From Caulobacter sp. 17J80-11 (GTDB taxonomy: Bacteria > Pseudomonadota > Alphaproteobacteria > Caulobacterales > Caulobacteraceae), in the NCBI RefSeq assembly GCF_014349105.1, contig NZ_JACSJI010000007.1, forward strand, positions 62,001 through 126,000: 64,000 nt of DNA, given 5' to 3'. Shown here piece after piece: positions 42,445-51,977 of the stretch. The notes beneath the pieces are model-generated. The model did no database searches. It was given only the letters and a program-made list of their open reading frames with translations, and was not told the DNA's origin. The position numbers and the translations under genes were made by a program. Each line of letters starts with the position of its first letter. The stretch's first letter is position 1.

Positions 42445-43304
42445 GGGGCGGCGTAGGTCGCCGTCGCCAGGGCCGCGCCCGGGTGAGTGTCGTCGTCTCG
42501 ATAGGTCACGGTCAGGCGTTCGCCGGCGGCCGGCGCCCGGCTGAGCGGCACGCGCAGGGCGCGCCGGCCGATCTCCGGATAGACGCCGACGCCGCGCACG
42601 CCGCCGATCTTCTCGGCCGGCTTGCCGGGACGCTGGGCTTCCACCTCCACGTCGCCGTAGAGCGAGCTCGCGCCCTTGCGCACCAGCTCCAGGTTCAGAA
42701 TCTGCGGGTCGGCCGCGGCGTAGCGCACGCCCTCGATGCCGGCGTTCACGTCCGGGGCGCCCTGGCGGACGATGACGGGAATGCTGAGGCTGAACACGGC
42801 GACCACGCGCACCGACAGCTCCTGGCTGGAGCCGCCCGCGGCCGCCTGGTCGGCGGTCAGGCCGGTGTCCTGAGGAGGCACGGCGGTGACCAGCAGGTGG
42901 CTTCGGTACTCGCCGGGCTGCAGATCGGCCGGGCGCAGGATGCGAAGCCGCACGGTCTGGCTCTGCTGTGGGCCGAGCGTGACGCGCCGGGGCGTGAAGG
43001 TGACCAGCGGCTTGGCGGAACGGACGCCGGCGGCCTCGGCCGCGCCGGGCGTATCGCCAAGCCGCTCGATGCGGCCTTCCGGCGTCATCGCCTGATCGAT
43101 CAGCTCGATGTTGTAGGTGGCCGGCTGGTCGCCCTGGTTGAACACGAACAGCGTGGCCGACCGGCCGGCGTCGTCGAACACCAGGCGCTTGGGCGAAAGG
43201 TTCAGGTCCGCGCCGACCGGGGTCGAGGCGCGCGAGCCCGCCACGCCGACGACCAGACAGGTCAGCAAGGCGAGCCTCAGGGCCCGCACCCACGTCCACC
43301 GCAT
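42441..43304 (-). CDS. PapD-like periplasmic pilus chaperone
   Basis: The protein has 287 residues with a signal peptide and two Ig-like domains. Domain one has LNLSPKRLVFDDAGRSATLFVFNQGDQPATYNIEL and VTLGPQQSQTVRLRILRP, the PapD-type strands; EYRSHLLV gives the F-G region. It would fold pilins by donor-strand complementation and carry them to the usher encoded downstream. It has no pilin-type Cys. The pilin gene lies just upstream. Confidence 0.88.
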   Translation of the reverse strand: MRWTWVRALRLALLTCLVVGVAGSRASTPVGADLNLSPKRLVFDDAGRSATLFVFNQGDQPATYNIELIDQAMTPEGRIERLGDTPGAAEAAGVRSAKPLVTFTPRRVTLGPQQSQTVRLRILRPADLQPGEYRSHLLVTAVPPQDTGLTADQAAAGGSSQELSVRVVAVFSLSIPVIVRQGAPDVNAGIEGVRYAAADPQILNLELVRKGASSLYGDVEVEAQRPGKPAEKIGGVRGVGVYPEIGRRALRVPLSRAPAAGERLTVTYRDDDTHPGAALATATYAAP

Positions 43305-43366
43305 TCAGATCCCCCCGAGGATGAACACGGCGACGGCGGGCGGCGAGGCCCGCCGTCGCCGTCGGC

Positions 43367-43867
43367 TCAGTTGTAGCTGGCGGTCACGTTGAAGGCGCCC
43401 GTGTAGGCGCCCGTGCCCGTCGTGGAGGTGATCGGCACGCTGCCGCCGACCTTCACGGTCTTGGAGCCCGAGCCGCCCAGAGAGCCCGACAGCGGCAGGC
43501 TGTCGAAGTCGTTGGTGGTGGTGACGGTCAGGTTGCCGGCGCTGCCCGAGATGGTGAAGGTCGGGTCGACCGACACCGAGATGGCCTGGCCGCCTTCACC
43601 GTCGATGGTGAAGCGGGCCGGGGCCTGGCCGCCGCCGGACGTCACGTTGGCGACGCCGCCGCTGTACGAGGCGACGCCCGCGGTGCTGACGCCCACCGAG
43701 CCGGAACCGGAGGTCGGGCGCACGACGGTGCCGAACGCCAGGTCGTCGTTCTTGGTGACGGTCAGCGGCCGGATGACCGTGACCGAGCCGTTCCCCGTTT
43801 CCGCAAAGGCGGAGGAGGCGGCCGCCAGCGCAACAGCGGCCACGCCGCAAGTGATCAACAGCTTCAT
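43367..43867 (-). CDS. DUF4402 major pilin (operon gene 1)
   Basis: The protein has 166 residues with a signal peptide (MKLLITCGVAAVALAAASSAFA). The mature chain is Gly/Ser/Thr-rich beta sequence with the DUF4402 hallmark VIRPLTVTKNDDLAFGTVV, then SGGVANVTSGGGQAPARFTI and a C-terminal strand YTGAFNVTASYN. An AAGGAAC site precedes the ATG. As the first gene of the operon it is probably the most abundant subunit. Confidence 0.88.
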   Translation of the reverse strand: MKLLITCGVAAVALAAASSAFAETGNGSVTVIRPLTVTKNDDLAFGTVVRPTSGSGSVGVSTAGVASYSGGVANVTSGGGQAPARFTIDGEGGQAISVSVDPTFTISGSAGNLTVTTTNDFDSLPLSGSLGGSGSKTVKVGGSVPITSTTGTGAYTGAFNVTASYN

Positions 43868-44214
43868 GGCTGTTCCTTCTGCAGATGTCTGAAAGCGTTG
43901 AAGAAACCGCACGCGCACCCGACGTCGCGGCGTGCGCCGCGTCGTCCCGCCCCCCGGCGTGAATGGACCCGGCCTCTCGTTGAACCGGATATGGCGAAGC
44001 TAGCATCGCCGCCGGGCGCGAAGCGGCGGACGGGCCGGCCGAGCTTCACCGTTCGGCCTGATTTTGCGGGGGTTTCCCCGCCGCAAGACGGCGCCGTAAG
44101 AGGCGAATGCTTCCATCTCGCGGAGAAGTTCGCGCGTTCGCGGGGCGCGCGGCGCCCCTTGCGGGACAAGCGCGTTCCGCTCCATAGGCGTCGTTCCCCG
44201 CGTGAGGCCCGACC
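43868..44214. other. Intergenic region between divergent pilus operon and atpF-chaperone gene
   Basis: No gene is seen in this 347-base gap. It must hold the pilus operon promoter (left, minus strand) and the ATP12 promoter (right). A short inverted repeat GGGGGTTTCCCC lies near 44069-44082. No recognised regulator site was found. Confidence 0.4.
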
Positions 44215-44949
44215 ATGTCCCAGTTCAAGGAACGTCCCGACCAGCTGTACCGCCCGCGGCGGTTCTGGAAGGAGGCCGCCGTGGGTCCGCGCCAGGACGA
44301 CGGCTGGCCGGTGCTGCTGGACGCGCGCACCGCCCGCACCCCGGCCAAGGCCGAGCTGGTGCTGCCGACCGAGGCCCTGGCCGCTCTGGTGGCTGGCGAA
44401 TGGAACGGGGTTGGGGAGGTCGTCGACTACGCCCTGATGCCGGCCACCCGCCTGGCCTTCACCGCCATCGACCGGGTGTCGGAGACGCGCGCCGAAGTCG
44501 CCGACGAGGTCGGCCGCTACGCCGGCTCCGACGTGCTCTGCTATTTCGCCGACAGTCCCGCGACCCTGGTCGACCGCGAGGAGGAACGCTGGGGCCCGTG
44601 GCTTACCTGGGCCGCGAAGGAGCTGGGGCTGCACCTGGAACGGACCAGCGGCGTCGTGCACCGGCCGCAGTCGCCGGAAACCCTGGCCCGCGCCCGGGCG
44701 CTGGCGGCCGAGAGCGACGACTTCGGCCTGACCGGCCTGGCCTGGGCGGCCGGCCTGCTGGGCTCGGCGGTGCTGGCCTTCGCGCTGCAGCGCGGCCGGT
44801 TGAGCGGGGCGGAAGCCTTCGACCTGTCGCGCCTGGACGAGCAGTACCAGGCCGAGCAGTGGGGCGTGGACGCCGAAGCCGCCGAACGGGCCGAGGCGCA
44901 CAAGGCCGAGGCCCTGCTGCTGGACCGCTGGTTCCGCGCGCTCGCCTGA
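44215..44949 (+). CDS. ATP12-family chaperone for F1-ATPase assembly
   Basis: The 244 residues match the ATP12 family: [64 protein letters not shown] and the acidic helical tail [25 protein letters not shown]12 chaperones bind the alpha subunit of F1 during assembly in mitochondria and alphaproteobacteria. Location is cytosolic. Confidence 0.92.
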   Translation: MSQFKERPDQLYRPRRFWKEAAVGPRQDDGWPVLLDARTARTPAKAELVLPTEALAALVAGEWNGVGEVVDYALMPATRLAFTAIDRVSETRAEVADEVGRYAGSDVLCYFADSPATLVDREEERWGPWLTWAAKELGLHLERTSGVVHRPQSPETLARARALAAESDDFGLTGLAWAAGLLGSAVLAFALQRGRLSGAEAFDLSRLDEQYQAEQWGVDAEAAERAEAHKAEALLLDRWFRALA

Positions 44950-45062
44950 CGCGCCTGCGACGCGGACCCGCGTTACAGCAACCGTTAACCCTTGTCCCCC
45001 CACTGAGTGCGTCGGGGCCCGCCCGACTCAAGGCGGCCCGGCTGCGAATAGGGGTGGGTCGC

Positions 45063-46505
45063 ATGCGTGTGGGCGCAAAACTTGCGGTGGGGTTCGGCGT
45101 AACCGCGATCGGGGTCGTCGCCACGGTCGCATCGACCTATGGCGCCCTGGAGCCTTCCGCCCGCGGCGGCCTGCTGCTGGGCGGGGCGAGCGTGCTCGCG
45201 ATCGCCGCAGCGACCAGCTGGTGGCTGTTGCAATCCGTGGCTCGTCCGCTGGCGCGCACCGTGGCGGCCGCCCGCGCCCTGTCGGCCGGCGACGCCGAGG
45301 TGAAGCTGCCGGACGCGCGGCGCCCCGACGAGATCGGGCAGATCGCTTACGCCCTGGGCCTGATCCGTGAAGCCGAACTGGAGGTGCGCCGCCGCGAGAG
45401 GGCCGGCGACGCCGAGCGCCGCGACGCCGAGGCCGCGCGCGCCGCCCTTGAGGCCGAGAGGGCGCAGGCCAACGCCACAGACGAGGCCATCGTCGCCGCG
45501 CTGGCCGGGGCGCTGCAGGCGCTGGCCGACGGGGACCTCACCCACCGCATCGACGCGCCGTTCACGGCCATGTCGCAGCCGATGAAGGACAACTACAACG
45601 CCGCCGCGACCCGTCTTCAGGACGCGCTGGGCGGTGTGGCCGGCGCGGTCGGCGGCATGCACGCCGGGGCCGCCGAGATCAGCCGCGCGGCCGACGACCT
45701 GTCGCGCCGCACCGAGCAGCAGGCCGCCAGCCTGGAAGAGACCGCCGCGGCCCTGGACGAGTTGACCGCCACCGTGCGGCGCACCGCCGACAGCGCCGGT
45801 CAGGCGCGTGGCGTGGTCTCCACGGCCCGCAAAGGGGCGGAGCACGGCGGCGAGGTGGTGTCCCGCGCCGTCGCGGCCATGCACCAGATCGAGGGGTCGG
45901 CCAAGCAGATCGGGCAGATCATCGGCGTCATCGACGAGATCGCCTTCCAGACCAACCTGCTGGCGCTGAACGCCGGGGTCGAAGCCGCCCGCGCCGGCGA
46001 CGCCGGCAAGGGCTTCGCCGTGGTGGCCTCCGAGGTGCGCGCCCTGGCGCAGCGCTCGGCCGAGGCGGCCAAGGAGATCAAGGCGCTGATCAACACCTCG
46101 ACCGAGCAGGTCGACGCCGGCGTCGATCTGGTGGCCGAGACCGGGAAGGCGCTGTCGCAGATCGTGGCCCAGGTCGGCCAGATCGACAGCGCGGTGAGCG
46201 AGATCGCCGCCTCGGCGCAGGAGCAGGCCACCGGGCTTCAGCAGGTCAACACGGCCGTCAACCAGATGGACCAGATGACCCAGCAGAACGCCGCCATGGT
46301 CGAGGAGTCCACCGCCGCCTCGCACAGCCTGGCCGAGGAGGCCGCCTCGGTGGCGCGCCTGATGCGCCAGTTCCGGACCGCGTCAGCTGGCTCCGCCGAG
46401 CGCCGTCCCGCCGCCCGCCCGCAGGCCGGAGGTTACGCCGGCGGCGCGGCGACCGCCCGCAAGCTGGAGCCGGTCGTCGACGAAGAGGGCTGGGAGGCGT
46501 TCTGA
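45063..46505 (+). CDS. Methyl-accepting chemotaxis protein without periplasmic sensor
   Basis: The protein has 480 residues. Two membrane helices lie within the first 60 residues with only a short loop between, so there is no ligand domain. HAMP units follow (about 58-115 and 145-195), then a long signalling coiled coil with the hairpin tip [50 protein letters not shown]. It ends GWEAF, which fits the C-terminal pentapeptide that tethers CheR/CheB. It may sense cytosolic or membrane state. GTG nine bases upstream is an alternative start. Confidence 0.92.
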   Translation: MRVGAKLAVGFGVTAIGVVATVASTYGALEPSARGGLLLGGASVLAIAAATSWWLLQSVARPLARTVAAARALSAGDAEVKLPDARRPDEIGQIAYALGLIREAELEVRRRERAGDAERRDAEAARAALEAERAQANATDEAIVAALAGALQALADGDLTHRIDAPFTAMSQPMKDNYNAAATRLQDALGGVAGAVGGMHAGAAEISRAADDLSRRTEQQAASLEETAAALDELTATVRRTADSAGQARGVVSTARKGAEHGGEVVSRAVAAMHQIEGSAKQIGQIIGVIDEIAFQTNLLALNAGVEAARAGDAGKGFAVVASEVRALAQRSAEAAKEIKALINTSTEQVDAGVDLVAETGKALSQIVAQVGQIDSAVSEIAASAQEQATGLQQVNTAVNQMDQMTQQNAAMVEESTAASHSLAEEAASVARLMRQFRTASAGSAERRPAARPQAGGYAGGAATARKLEPVVDEEGWEAF

Positions 46506-46509
46506 CGCC

Positions 46510-46851
46510 TCAGCGCGGGGAGGGGTGGCGCGGCTGGTAGATGCCGATCCGCTCGCCCGGCGCGACCTCGACGCCGATCGCCACGCCCCAGTCGGCCTCG
46601 CGCGCCGGGCTGTAGGCGATCCCCTTGGCGTCCAGGGTCGCCATGACCGCCGCGAGATCGTCGCACATGAAGTAGAGCTCGGCGTGCGGCGTCTCTTCCG
46701 TCGGGTGCACGCCCATCTCGGCCGGCGGCAGCTTGAAGATCAGCCAGCCGCCGCCGACGTCGATCGCCGACACCTCCAGCACGTCGCGAAAGAAGGCGCG
46801 CACCTGGTCGGCGGCGCGGCTGTAGAGCATGGCGTGAACGCCGCTGATCAT
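46510..46851 (-). CDS. VOC-superfamily (glyoxalase/dioxygenase-like) protein
   Basis: The protein has 113 residues from the ATG at 46851 (GGGAG upstream; an earlier start adds nine residues). Two beta-alpha-beta-beta-beta units are visible: AMLYSRAADQVRAFFRDVLEV ... WLIFKLP and HAELYFMCDDLAAVMATLDAKGI ... ERIGIYQP. The His and Glu metal ligands are partly present. Function unknown. Confidence 0.75.
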   Translation of the reverse strand: MISGVHAMLYSRAADQVRAFFRDVLEVSAIDVGGGWLIFKLPPAEMGVHPTEETPHAELYFMCDDLAAVMATLDAKGIAYSPAREADWGVAIGVEVAPGERIGIYQPRHPSPR

Positions 46852-46880
46852 CGCTGAACTCCCTGTCCCCGGCGCCACTG

Positions 46881-46953
46881 TGTCGTGAATTCACACGCGG
46901 GCGAAGGCCTGTGCGCGCCGCCCCGCTTGCCATTTCACGTCACGCGCTTGCCA
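46881..46953. promoter_or_regulatory. Candidate operator region upstream of pccB
   Basis: TGTCGTGAATTCACAC at 46881-46896 matches 12 of 16 bases of the repeated element in front of pccA. Two copies of CGCTTGCCA (46924-46932 and 46945-46953) are spaced 21 bases, two helical turns. All lie in the 150 bases before pccB. Confidence 0.35.
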
Positions 46954-47004
46954 CAATCCCCGCACGCTTCTAATCCGGGGCGCACAGTTCAGCCGGGTAC
47001 CCCC

Positions 47005-48537
47005 ATGCAGCACATCCTCGAGGAACTCGAACGCCGCCGCGCCCAGGCCCGTCTGGGCGGGGGCGAGAAGCGGATCGCCAGCCAGCACGCCAAGGGCAAG
47101 CTGACCGCGCGCGAACGCATCGAGGTCCTGCTCGACGAAGGCTCCTTCGAGGAGACCGACATGTTCGTCGAGCACCGCTGCACCGATTTTGGCATGGAGA
47201 ACCAGAAGATCCCCGGCGACGGCGTGGTCACCGGCCACGGCACCATCAACGGCCGGCTGGTCTATGTCTTCTCCAAGGACTTCACCGTCTTCGGCGGTTC
47301 GCTGTCGGGCGCGCACGCCAGCAAGATCGTCAAGCTGCAGAAGATGGCGCTGCAGAACGGCGCCCCGATCATCGGCGTGTTCGACGCCGGCGGCGCGCGC
47401 ATCCAGGAGGGCGTGGAGAGCCTGGCCGGCTACGCCGACATCTTCCTGCAGAACACCCTGGCCTCGGGCGTCATCCCGCAGATCTCGGTGATCATGGGAC
47501 CGTGCGCCGGCGGCGACGTCTATTCGCCGGCCATGACCGACTTCATCTTCATGGTGAAGGACACCTCCTACATGTACGTGACCGGCCCTGAGGTGGTGAA
47601 GACCGTCACCAACGAGGTCGTCACCCACGAGGACCTGGGCGGCGTGCGCGTGCACGCCCAGAAGTCGGGCGTGGCCGACGGCGCCTTCGACAACGACCTG
47701 GAGGCCCTGGCGCAGATCCGCCGGCTGATCGACTTCCTGCCGCTGTCGAACCGCGACCGGCCCGAGCCGCGCAAGACCTTCGACGATCCCATGCGGGACG
47801 AGGCCTCGCTGGACAGCCTGGTCCCGGCCAACCCGAACAAGCCCTACGACATGAAGGAGCTGATCCTGAAGGTCGTGGACGAGGCCGACTTCTTCGAGAT
47901 CTCGCCGGACTACGCCAAGAACATCATCACCGGCTTCGGCCGCCTGGACGGCCAGACCGTGGGCGTGGTCGCCAACCAGCCGCAGGTGCTGGCCGGGGTT
48001 CTGGACATCGACAGCAGCCGTAAGGCCGCGCGCTTCGTGCGCTTCTGCGACGCCTTCGAGATCCCGCTGGTCACCTTCGTCGACGTGCCGGGCTTCATGC
48101 CGGGGACCAAGCAGGAGTACGGCGGCCTGATCAAGCACGGGGCCAAGCTGCTGTTCGCCTACGCCGAGGCCACCGTGCCGAAGCTGACCGTGATCACCCG
48201 CAAGGCCTACGGCGGCGCCTACGACGTGATGAGCTCCAAGCACCTGCGCGGCGACGTCAACTACGCCTGGCCGACCGCCGAGATCGCGGTGATGGGCGCC
48301 AAGGGGGCGGTGGAGATCATCTTCCGCGCCGAGGCCAAGGACCCCGAAGCCCTGGCCGCCCGCGAGGCGGAATACAAGCAGCGCTTCGCCAACCCGTTCG
48401 TGGCGGCCTCCCGCGGCTACATCGACGACGTGATCATGCCCCACGGCACGCGCCGTCGCCTGATCAAGGCGCTGAAGACGCTGAAGAACAAGCAGCTGTC
48501 GAATCCCTGGAAGAAGCACGACAACATTCCGCTGTGA
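47005..48537 (+). CDS. pccB: Propionyl-CoA carboxylase beta subunit (carboxyltransferase)
   Basis: The protein has 510 residues with the family layout: [20 protein letters not shown] at the start, [53 protein letters not shown], and the second half with [16 protein letters not shown] and [15 protein letters not shown]. It transfers carboxyl from biotin (on PccA) to propionyl-CoA, making methylmalonyl-CoA. The alpha subunit gene is at 54493. ATG at 47005 is the natural start. Confidence 0.95.
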   Translation: MQHILEELERRRAQARLGGGEKRIASQHAKGKLTARERIEVLLDEGSFEETDMFVEHRCTDFGMENQKIPGDGVVTGHGTINGRLVYVFSKDFTVFGGSLSGAHASKIVKLQKMALQNGAPIIGVFDAGGARIQEGVESLAGYADIFLQNTLASGVIPQISVIMGPCAGGDVYSPAMTDFIFMVKDTSYMYVTGPEVVKTVTNEVVTHEDLGGVRVHAQKSGVADGAFDNDLEALAQIRRLIDFLPLSNRDRPEPRKTFDDPMRDEASLDSLVPANPNKPYDMKELILKVVDEADFFEISPDYAKNIITGFGRLDGQTVGVVANQPQVLAGVLDIDSSRKAARFVRFCDAFEIPLVTFVDVPGFMPGTKQEYGGLIKHGAKLLFAYAEATVPKLTVITRKAYGGAYDVMSSKHLRGDVNYAWPTAEIAVMGAKGAVEIIFRAEAKDPEALAAREAEYKQRFANPFVAASRGYIDDVIMPHGTRRRLIKALKTLKNKQLSNPWKKHDNIPL

Positions 48538-48546
48538 GGCTTCTTG

Positions 48547-48713
48547 CCCTCTCCCCTTGCGGGAGAGGGAGGGACCCGCGCACCGGAGCGCCAGCGGAGG
48601 TCCGCGCGGGCGGGTGAGGGGTCGCGCCGCGCTCTGAGAGGTCGTGTGACCCCTCATCCTCCCACGCGGCCTGCGGCCACGTGGGCCCCTCCTTCTCCCG
48701 CAAGGGGAGAAGG
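48547..48713. repeat. REP-like palindromic pair, inverted copies A and B
   Basis: Copy A (48547-48623) begins with a 9-base-stem hairpin CCCTCTCCC-CTTGC-GGGAGAGGG and ends GTGAGGGGTC. Copy B (48647-48713) is the same unit inverted: ACCCCTCATCCTCC ... CCTTCTCCCGCAAGGGGAGAAGG. Similar copies lie at 51266 and 52790. It sits between pccB and the next gene. Confidence 0.7.
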
Positions 48714-48776
48714 ATTTCACGAGCTTGAGCATTCGCCCACGTCGGTCCATCGTCCCCGTCCGATAGGGGAGTGAAG

Positions 48777-49271
48777 ATGCGTGTATGCATTCCCGGACTG
48801 GCGTTGGCGACGTTCGCTTGCACAACGCAAGCGGCGGCGTCTGACCCGTTCGTCTGGGGCTTCCACAAGGACGCCCAGAACCACGGCTATCTCGGCTACG
48901 CCGTCGACGAGACCGACAACGAGCCCGTGTCGCTGACCTGCGTGCCGGGCAGCGGGCTGGTCCAGGTCCTCGTCTCCGTTCCCGGCTACCATCGGCCCGG
49001 CGCCGGCGACGGTCCCTGGCCGGAGCGGGTCGAGCTCTGGGCCGGAGCCGCCAGGGCCGACTACGCCGCCGAGGTCCGCTACGACGGCGAACTCACGGAC
49101 GGCTTTTACGCCGTGCTGCGCGCCCGCACGTCCGACGCGGTGATGACCGCCTTCCGCGTGACCGGGGGCCTGTCGGGGCCGAGCGTCGGCAGCTTCCCGG
49201 CCCAGACCGCGCCGGAGCGGGATGCGATCAGGGCGTTCTTCAAGCATTGCGAGCCACGGGAGCGCCCCTGA
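48777..49271 (+). CDS. Secreted protein, unknown function
   Basis: The protein has 164 residues with a signal peptide (MRVCIPGLALATFACTTQAA). ATG at 48777 is chosen because GGGGAG lies five bases upstream; GTG two codons earlier is possible. Two Cys in the mature part (LTCVPG; KHCEPR) may form a disulfide. Sequence such as WGFHKDAQNHGYLGYAVDETD and VELWAGAARADYAAEVRY looks like a beta-sandwich. No family recognised. Confidence 0.65.
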   Translation: MRVCIPGLALATFACTTQAAASDPFVWGFHKDAQNHGYLGYAVDETDNEPVSLTCVPGSGLVQVLVSVPGYHRPGAGDGPWPERVELWAGAARADYAAEVRYDGELTDGFYAVLRARTSDAVMTAFRVTGGLSGPSVGSFPAQTAPERDAIRAFFKHCEPRERP

Positions 49272-49287
49272 GGGCGGCGCGCAGGTC

Positions 49288-49794
49288 CTACTGCACCGCC
49301 GCCGCGGCCGCGCGGCCGACCTGGCCGTCCTGGGCGGCGGTGGCGCCGCTGACGCCGATGGCGCCGATGGTCTTGCCGGCGAGCACGATCGGCACGCCGC
49401 CTTCCACCGCCACGATGGCGTCGATGTCCAGCGCGCCCAGCCGGCCGGCGGCGACGCCGTCGGCGAACACCTTGGTCTCGCGGCCGAAGCGGGCGGCGGA
49501 GCGGGCCTTCAGCTGGCTGACCTCGATGGAGCCGTAGCCGGCCCCGTCCATCTTCTGGAAGGCGACCAGCTCGCCCGACGGCTCGACCACGGCGAAGGAC
49601 ATCACCCAGCCGTTCTTGCGCGCCTCGGCCTCGGCGGCGGCCAGCACCTTGCGGGCTTGCTCCTGAAGGACCGGCGCGCCGTAGGGGTAGATCGTCGGGG
49701 GGGCCGGGGCCGCGGCCGGGGCGGCCGGCGAAGTCTGGGCCGAAGCGGCCGTGGCGAAGAGGGCCGCGCAGGCGGCGATGACGGCGAGACGCAT
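49288..49794 (-). CDS. Secreted HbpS/GlcG-like (DUF336) protein
   Basis: The protein has 168 residues, a signal peptide and a Pro/Ala linker. The DUF336 domain shows ARKVLAAAEAEARKNGWVMSFAVVEPSGELVAFQKMDGA, KARSAARFGRET and EGGVPIVLAGKTIGAIGVSG. HbpS of Streptomyces binds heme; others have unknown ligands. It is divergent from the flavin reductase gene, with a 108-base shared leader. Confidence 0.8.
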   Translation of the reverse strand: MRLAVIAACAALFATAASAQTSPAAPAAAPAPPTIYPYGAPVLQEQARKVLAAAEAEARKNGWVMSFAVVEPSGELVAFQKMDGAGYGSIEVSQLKARSAARFGRETKVFADGVAAGRLGALDIDAIVAVEGGVPIVLAGKTIGAIGVSGATAAQDGQVGRAAAAAVQ

Positions 49795-49902
49795 CTGAAT
49801 ACCCCCGAATCTGAGGGCGCCAGCATCGGGCCGTTCCGGCGCGCCCGCAACGCCGCCGCCGCTCCCGGGGTTCGACGTCCAGGACCTTCGGCGGAGGGCG
49901 GG

Positions 49903-51267
49903 ATGGCGGAGTACGACGCGATCGTGATCGGGGCGGGCCAGGCCGGTCCGTCGCTGGCGCTGCGGCTGGCGGCGACCGGTTGGCGGACGGCGATCATCGA
50001 ACGGGCCCGGGTCGGCGGCACCTGCGTCAACGTCGGCTGCACGCCCACCAAGACCCTGATCGCCAGCGCCCGGGTGGCCTGGCAGGCGCGCGAGGCCGCG
50101 CGCTGGGGCGTGAACGTGGGCGAGCTCGCCGTCGACATGAAGAACGTCAAGCGGCGCATGGACGAGGTGGTGCTGGCCTTCCGTCGCGGGCTGGAGCACA
50201 GCCTGAGCGAGACCGAGAACTGCACCCTGATCCGCGGCCAGGCGCGCTTCACGGCGCCGGGCACGGTCAGCGTCGGCGACCAGACCCTGACCGCCCGGCA
50301 GATCTTCCTGAACGTCGGCGCGCGGCCGGCCCGTCCGCCGATCGAAGGCCTGGACGGCGTCGCCTTCCTGACCTCCAGCACCGTCCTGGGTCTCGACGAG
50401 GTTCCGGACCACCTGGTGATCATCGGCGGCAGCTATGTCGGACTGGAGTTCGCCCAGGCTCACCGGCGTCTCGGCGCGCAGGTGACGGTGGTCGAGGCCG
50501 ACGCGCGGCTGCTGTCGCGCGAGGATCCGGAGGTCTGCGAGGCCATTCGCGGCGCGCTGCAGGCCGAGGGCGTGCGGGTGGTCACCGACGCCATGTGCGT
50601 AGCGGTCGAGCCGTGCGCGGCCGGGGTGCGGGTCCGCACCGGCCGGAGCGACGACGCGTCGGCGGTCGAGGGCTCGCACCTGCTGGTCGCGGCCGGGCGC
50701 ACGCCCAACACCGGCGACCTGGGCCTGGAGGCCGCCGGGGTCGAGACCGACAAGCGCGGCTATGTCAGCGTCGACGAGCGGTTGCGCACGAGCGCCGAGG
50801 GCGTCTGGGCGCTGGGCGAATGCAACGGGCGGGGGGCCTTCACCCACACCGCCTACAACGACTTCGAGATCGTCGCGGGCGCCCTGCTGGACGGGGAGGA
50901 CCGCAAGGTGACCGACCGCCTGCCGGCCTACGCGCTGTACACCGACCCGCCGCTTGGTCGGGTCGGCCTGACCGAGACGGAGGCGCGCGCCTCAGGCCGC
51001 AACGTAAAGGTCGGCGCGCGGCCCATGACCCGTGTCGCCCGCGCGCTGGAGAAAGGCGAGACCGAGGGCCTGATGAAGATCGTGGTCGACGCCGACAGCC
51101 AGGAGATCCTGGGTGCGGCCATCCTGGGCCCCGGCGGCGACGAGGCGATCCACGCGGTGATCGACGCCATGTACGCGAAGATGCCGTACCCGGCGCTGCG
51201 CCGAGCGGTGCACGTGCACCCGACGGTGGCCGAGCTGATCCCGACGCTGTTGGGGGAGCTCAAGTGA
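49903..51267 (+). CDS. FAD-dependent pyridine nucleotide-disulfide oxidoreductase, MerA-like
   Basis: The protein has 454 residues. FAD site YDAIVIGAGQAGPSLALRLA, redox disulfide GGTCVNVGCTPTK (Cys41, Cys46), NAD site VIIGGSYVGLEFAQAHRRLG, LGECNGRGAFTHTAYND and the C-terminal HVHPTVAELIP. It resembles mercuric reductase but lacks the N-terminal metal domain and the C-terminal Cys pair, so mercury reduction is doubtful. The reduced substrate is unknown. GGAGGGCGGG precedes the ATG. Confidence 0.88.
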   Translation: MAEYDAIVIGAGQAGPSLALRLAATGWRTAIIERARVGGTCVNVGCTPTKTLIASARVAWQAREAARWGVNVGELAVDMKNVKRRMDEVVLAFRRGLEHSLSETENCTLIRGQARFTAPGTVSVGDQTLTARQIFLNVGARPARPPIEGLDGVAFLTSSTVLGLDEVPDHLVIIGGSYVGLEFAQAHRRLGAQVTVVEADARLLSREDPEVCEAIRGALQAEGVRVVTDAMCVAVEPCAAGVRVRTGRSDDASAVEGSHLLVAAGRTPNTGDLGLEAAGVETDKRGYVSVDERLRTSAEGVWALGECNGRGAFTHTAYNDFEIVAGALLDGEDRKVTDRLPAYALYTDPPLGRVGLTETEARASGRNVKVGARPMTRVARALEKGETEGLMKIVVDADSQEILGAAILGPGGDEAIHAVIDAMYAKMPYPALRRAVHVHPTVAELIPTLLGELK

Positions 51268-51375
51268 CCCCTCTCCCGGGGGGAGAGGGAGGGGCCCAGC
51301 CGTAGGCTGGGAGGGTGAGGGGTTACGTGGCTAGCCGCCTTACCCTCATCCTTCCCACGCGCTGCGCGCGCGGGA
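51266..51375. repeat. REP-like palindrome copy C with partial inverted copy
   Basis: Starting at the stop of the reductase, CCCCTCTCCCGGGGGGAGAGG ... GGAGGGTGAGGGG (51266-51322) is the same unit as at 48547. An incomplete inverted copy (TACCCTCATCCTTCCCACGC, near 51341-51375) follows, up to the msrB stop. Confidence 0.6.
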
Positions 51376-51376
51376 G

Positions 51377-51868
51377 TCAGGCGAACTCTTCCCCACGCCC
51401 CAGCGGATCCGGCAGGCGTTCGCCCTCGGGCACGAAGTCCAACGACACCGAATTGATGCAGAACCGCAGCCCCGTCGGCGGCGGGCCGTCGTCGAAGACG
51501 TGGCCCTGGTGGCCGTCGCAGCGGGCGCAGCGGATCTCGGTGCGGACCATGCCGTAGCTGGTGTCCTGCACGAACTTCAGGTGGGTCTCGTCGTAGGGCG
51601 CGGTGAAGCTGGGCCAGCCGGTGCCGCTGTCGAACTTCTCGCCGCCGCGGAACAGCGGCAGGCCGCAAAGCCGGCAGGCGAACACGCCCTTGCGCTTCTC
51701 ATCGAGGAAGGCCCCGCAGAACGGCGCCTCGGTGCCGTGGTGCAGCAGCACGCGCCGGGCCTCCGGGTCCAGCTTGGCGGCCAGCGCCTGCAGCTGCTCG
51801 GGCGAGGGCGGGGTCAGGTCGAAGTCCGACGTGTGGGCGTGGGCGCTCTCGAGCCGGGGGTCGGTCAT
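51377..51868 (-). CDS. msrB: Peptide-methionine (R)-S-oxide reductase
   Basis: The protein is 163 residues, single MsrB domain: [56 protein letters not shown] and the catalytic Cys137 in [11 protein letters not shown]. The two CxxC pairs bind zinc. It repairs oxidised methionine in the cytosol. Start at 51868; an earlier ATG would add an unlikely Arg-rich front. Confidence 0.95.
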   Translation of the reverse strand: MTDPRLESAHAHTSDFDLTPPSPEQLQALAAKLDPEARRVLLHHGTEAPFCGAFLDEKRKGVFACRLCGLPLFRGGEKFDSGTGWPSFTAPYDETHLKFVQDTSYGMVRTEIRCARCDGHQGHVFDDGPPPTGLRFCINSVSLDFVPEGERLPDPLGRGEEFA

Positions 51869-51977
51869 GGTCGGGTCTCCGCTTTCGCCCCTCAACTGGC
51901 GTGCCCACGCGCGGTTTGCAAACCGGACGACGCGGGCGTAACGACGACGCCCCGCCACCCGAACCCGGAGCCTCCCC

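Noticed and set aside
49903-51267. Functional mercuric reductase
   Set aside because: The N-terminal heavy-metal domain and C-terminal Cys pair are absent and no mer genes are nearby, so I call it only MerA-like.
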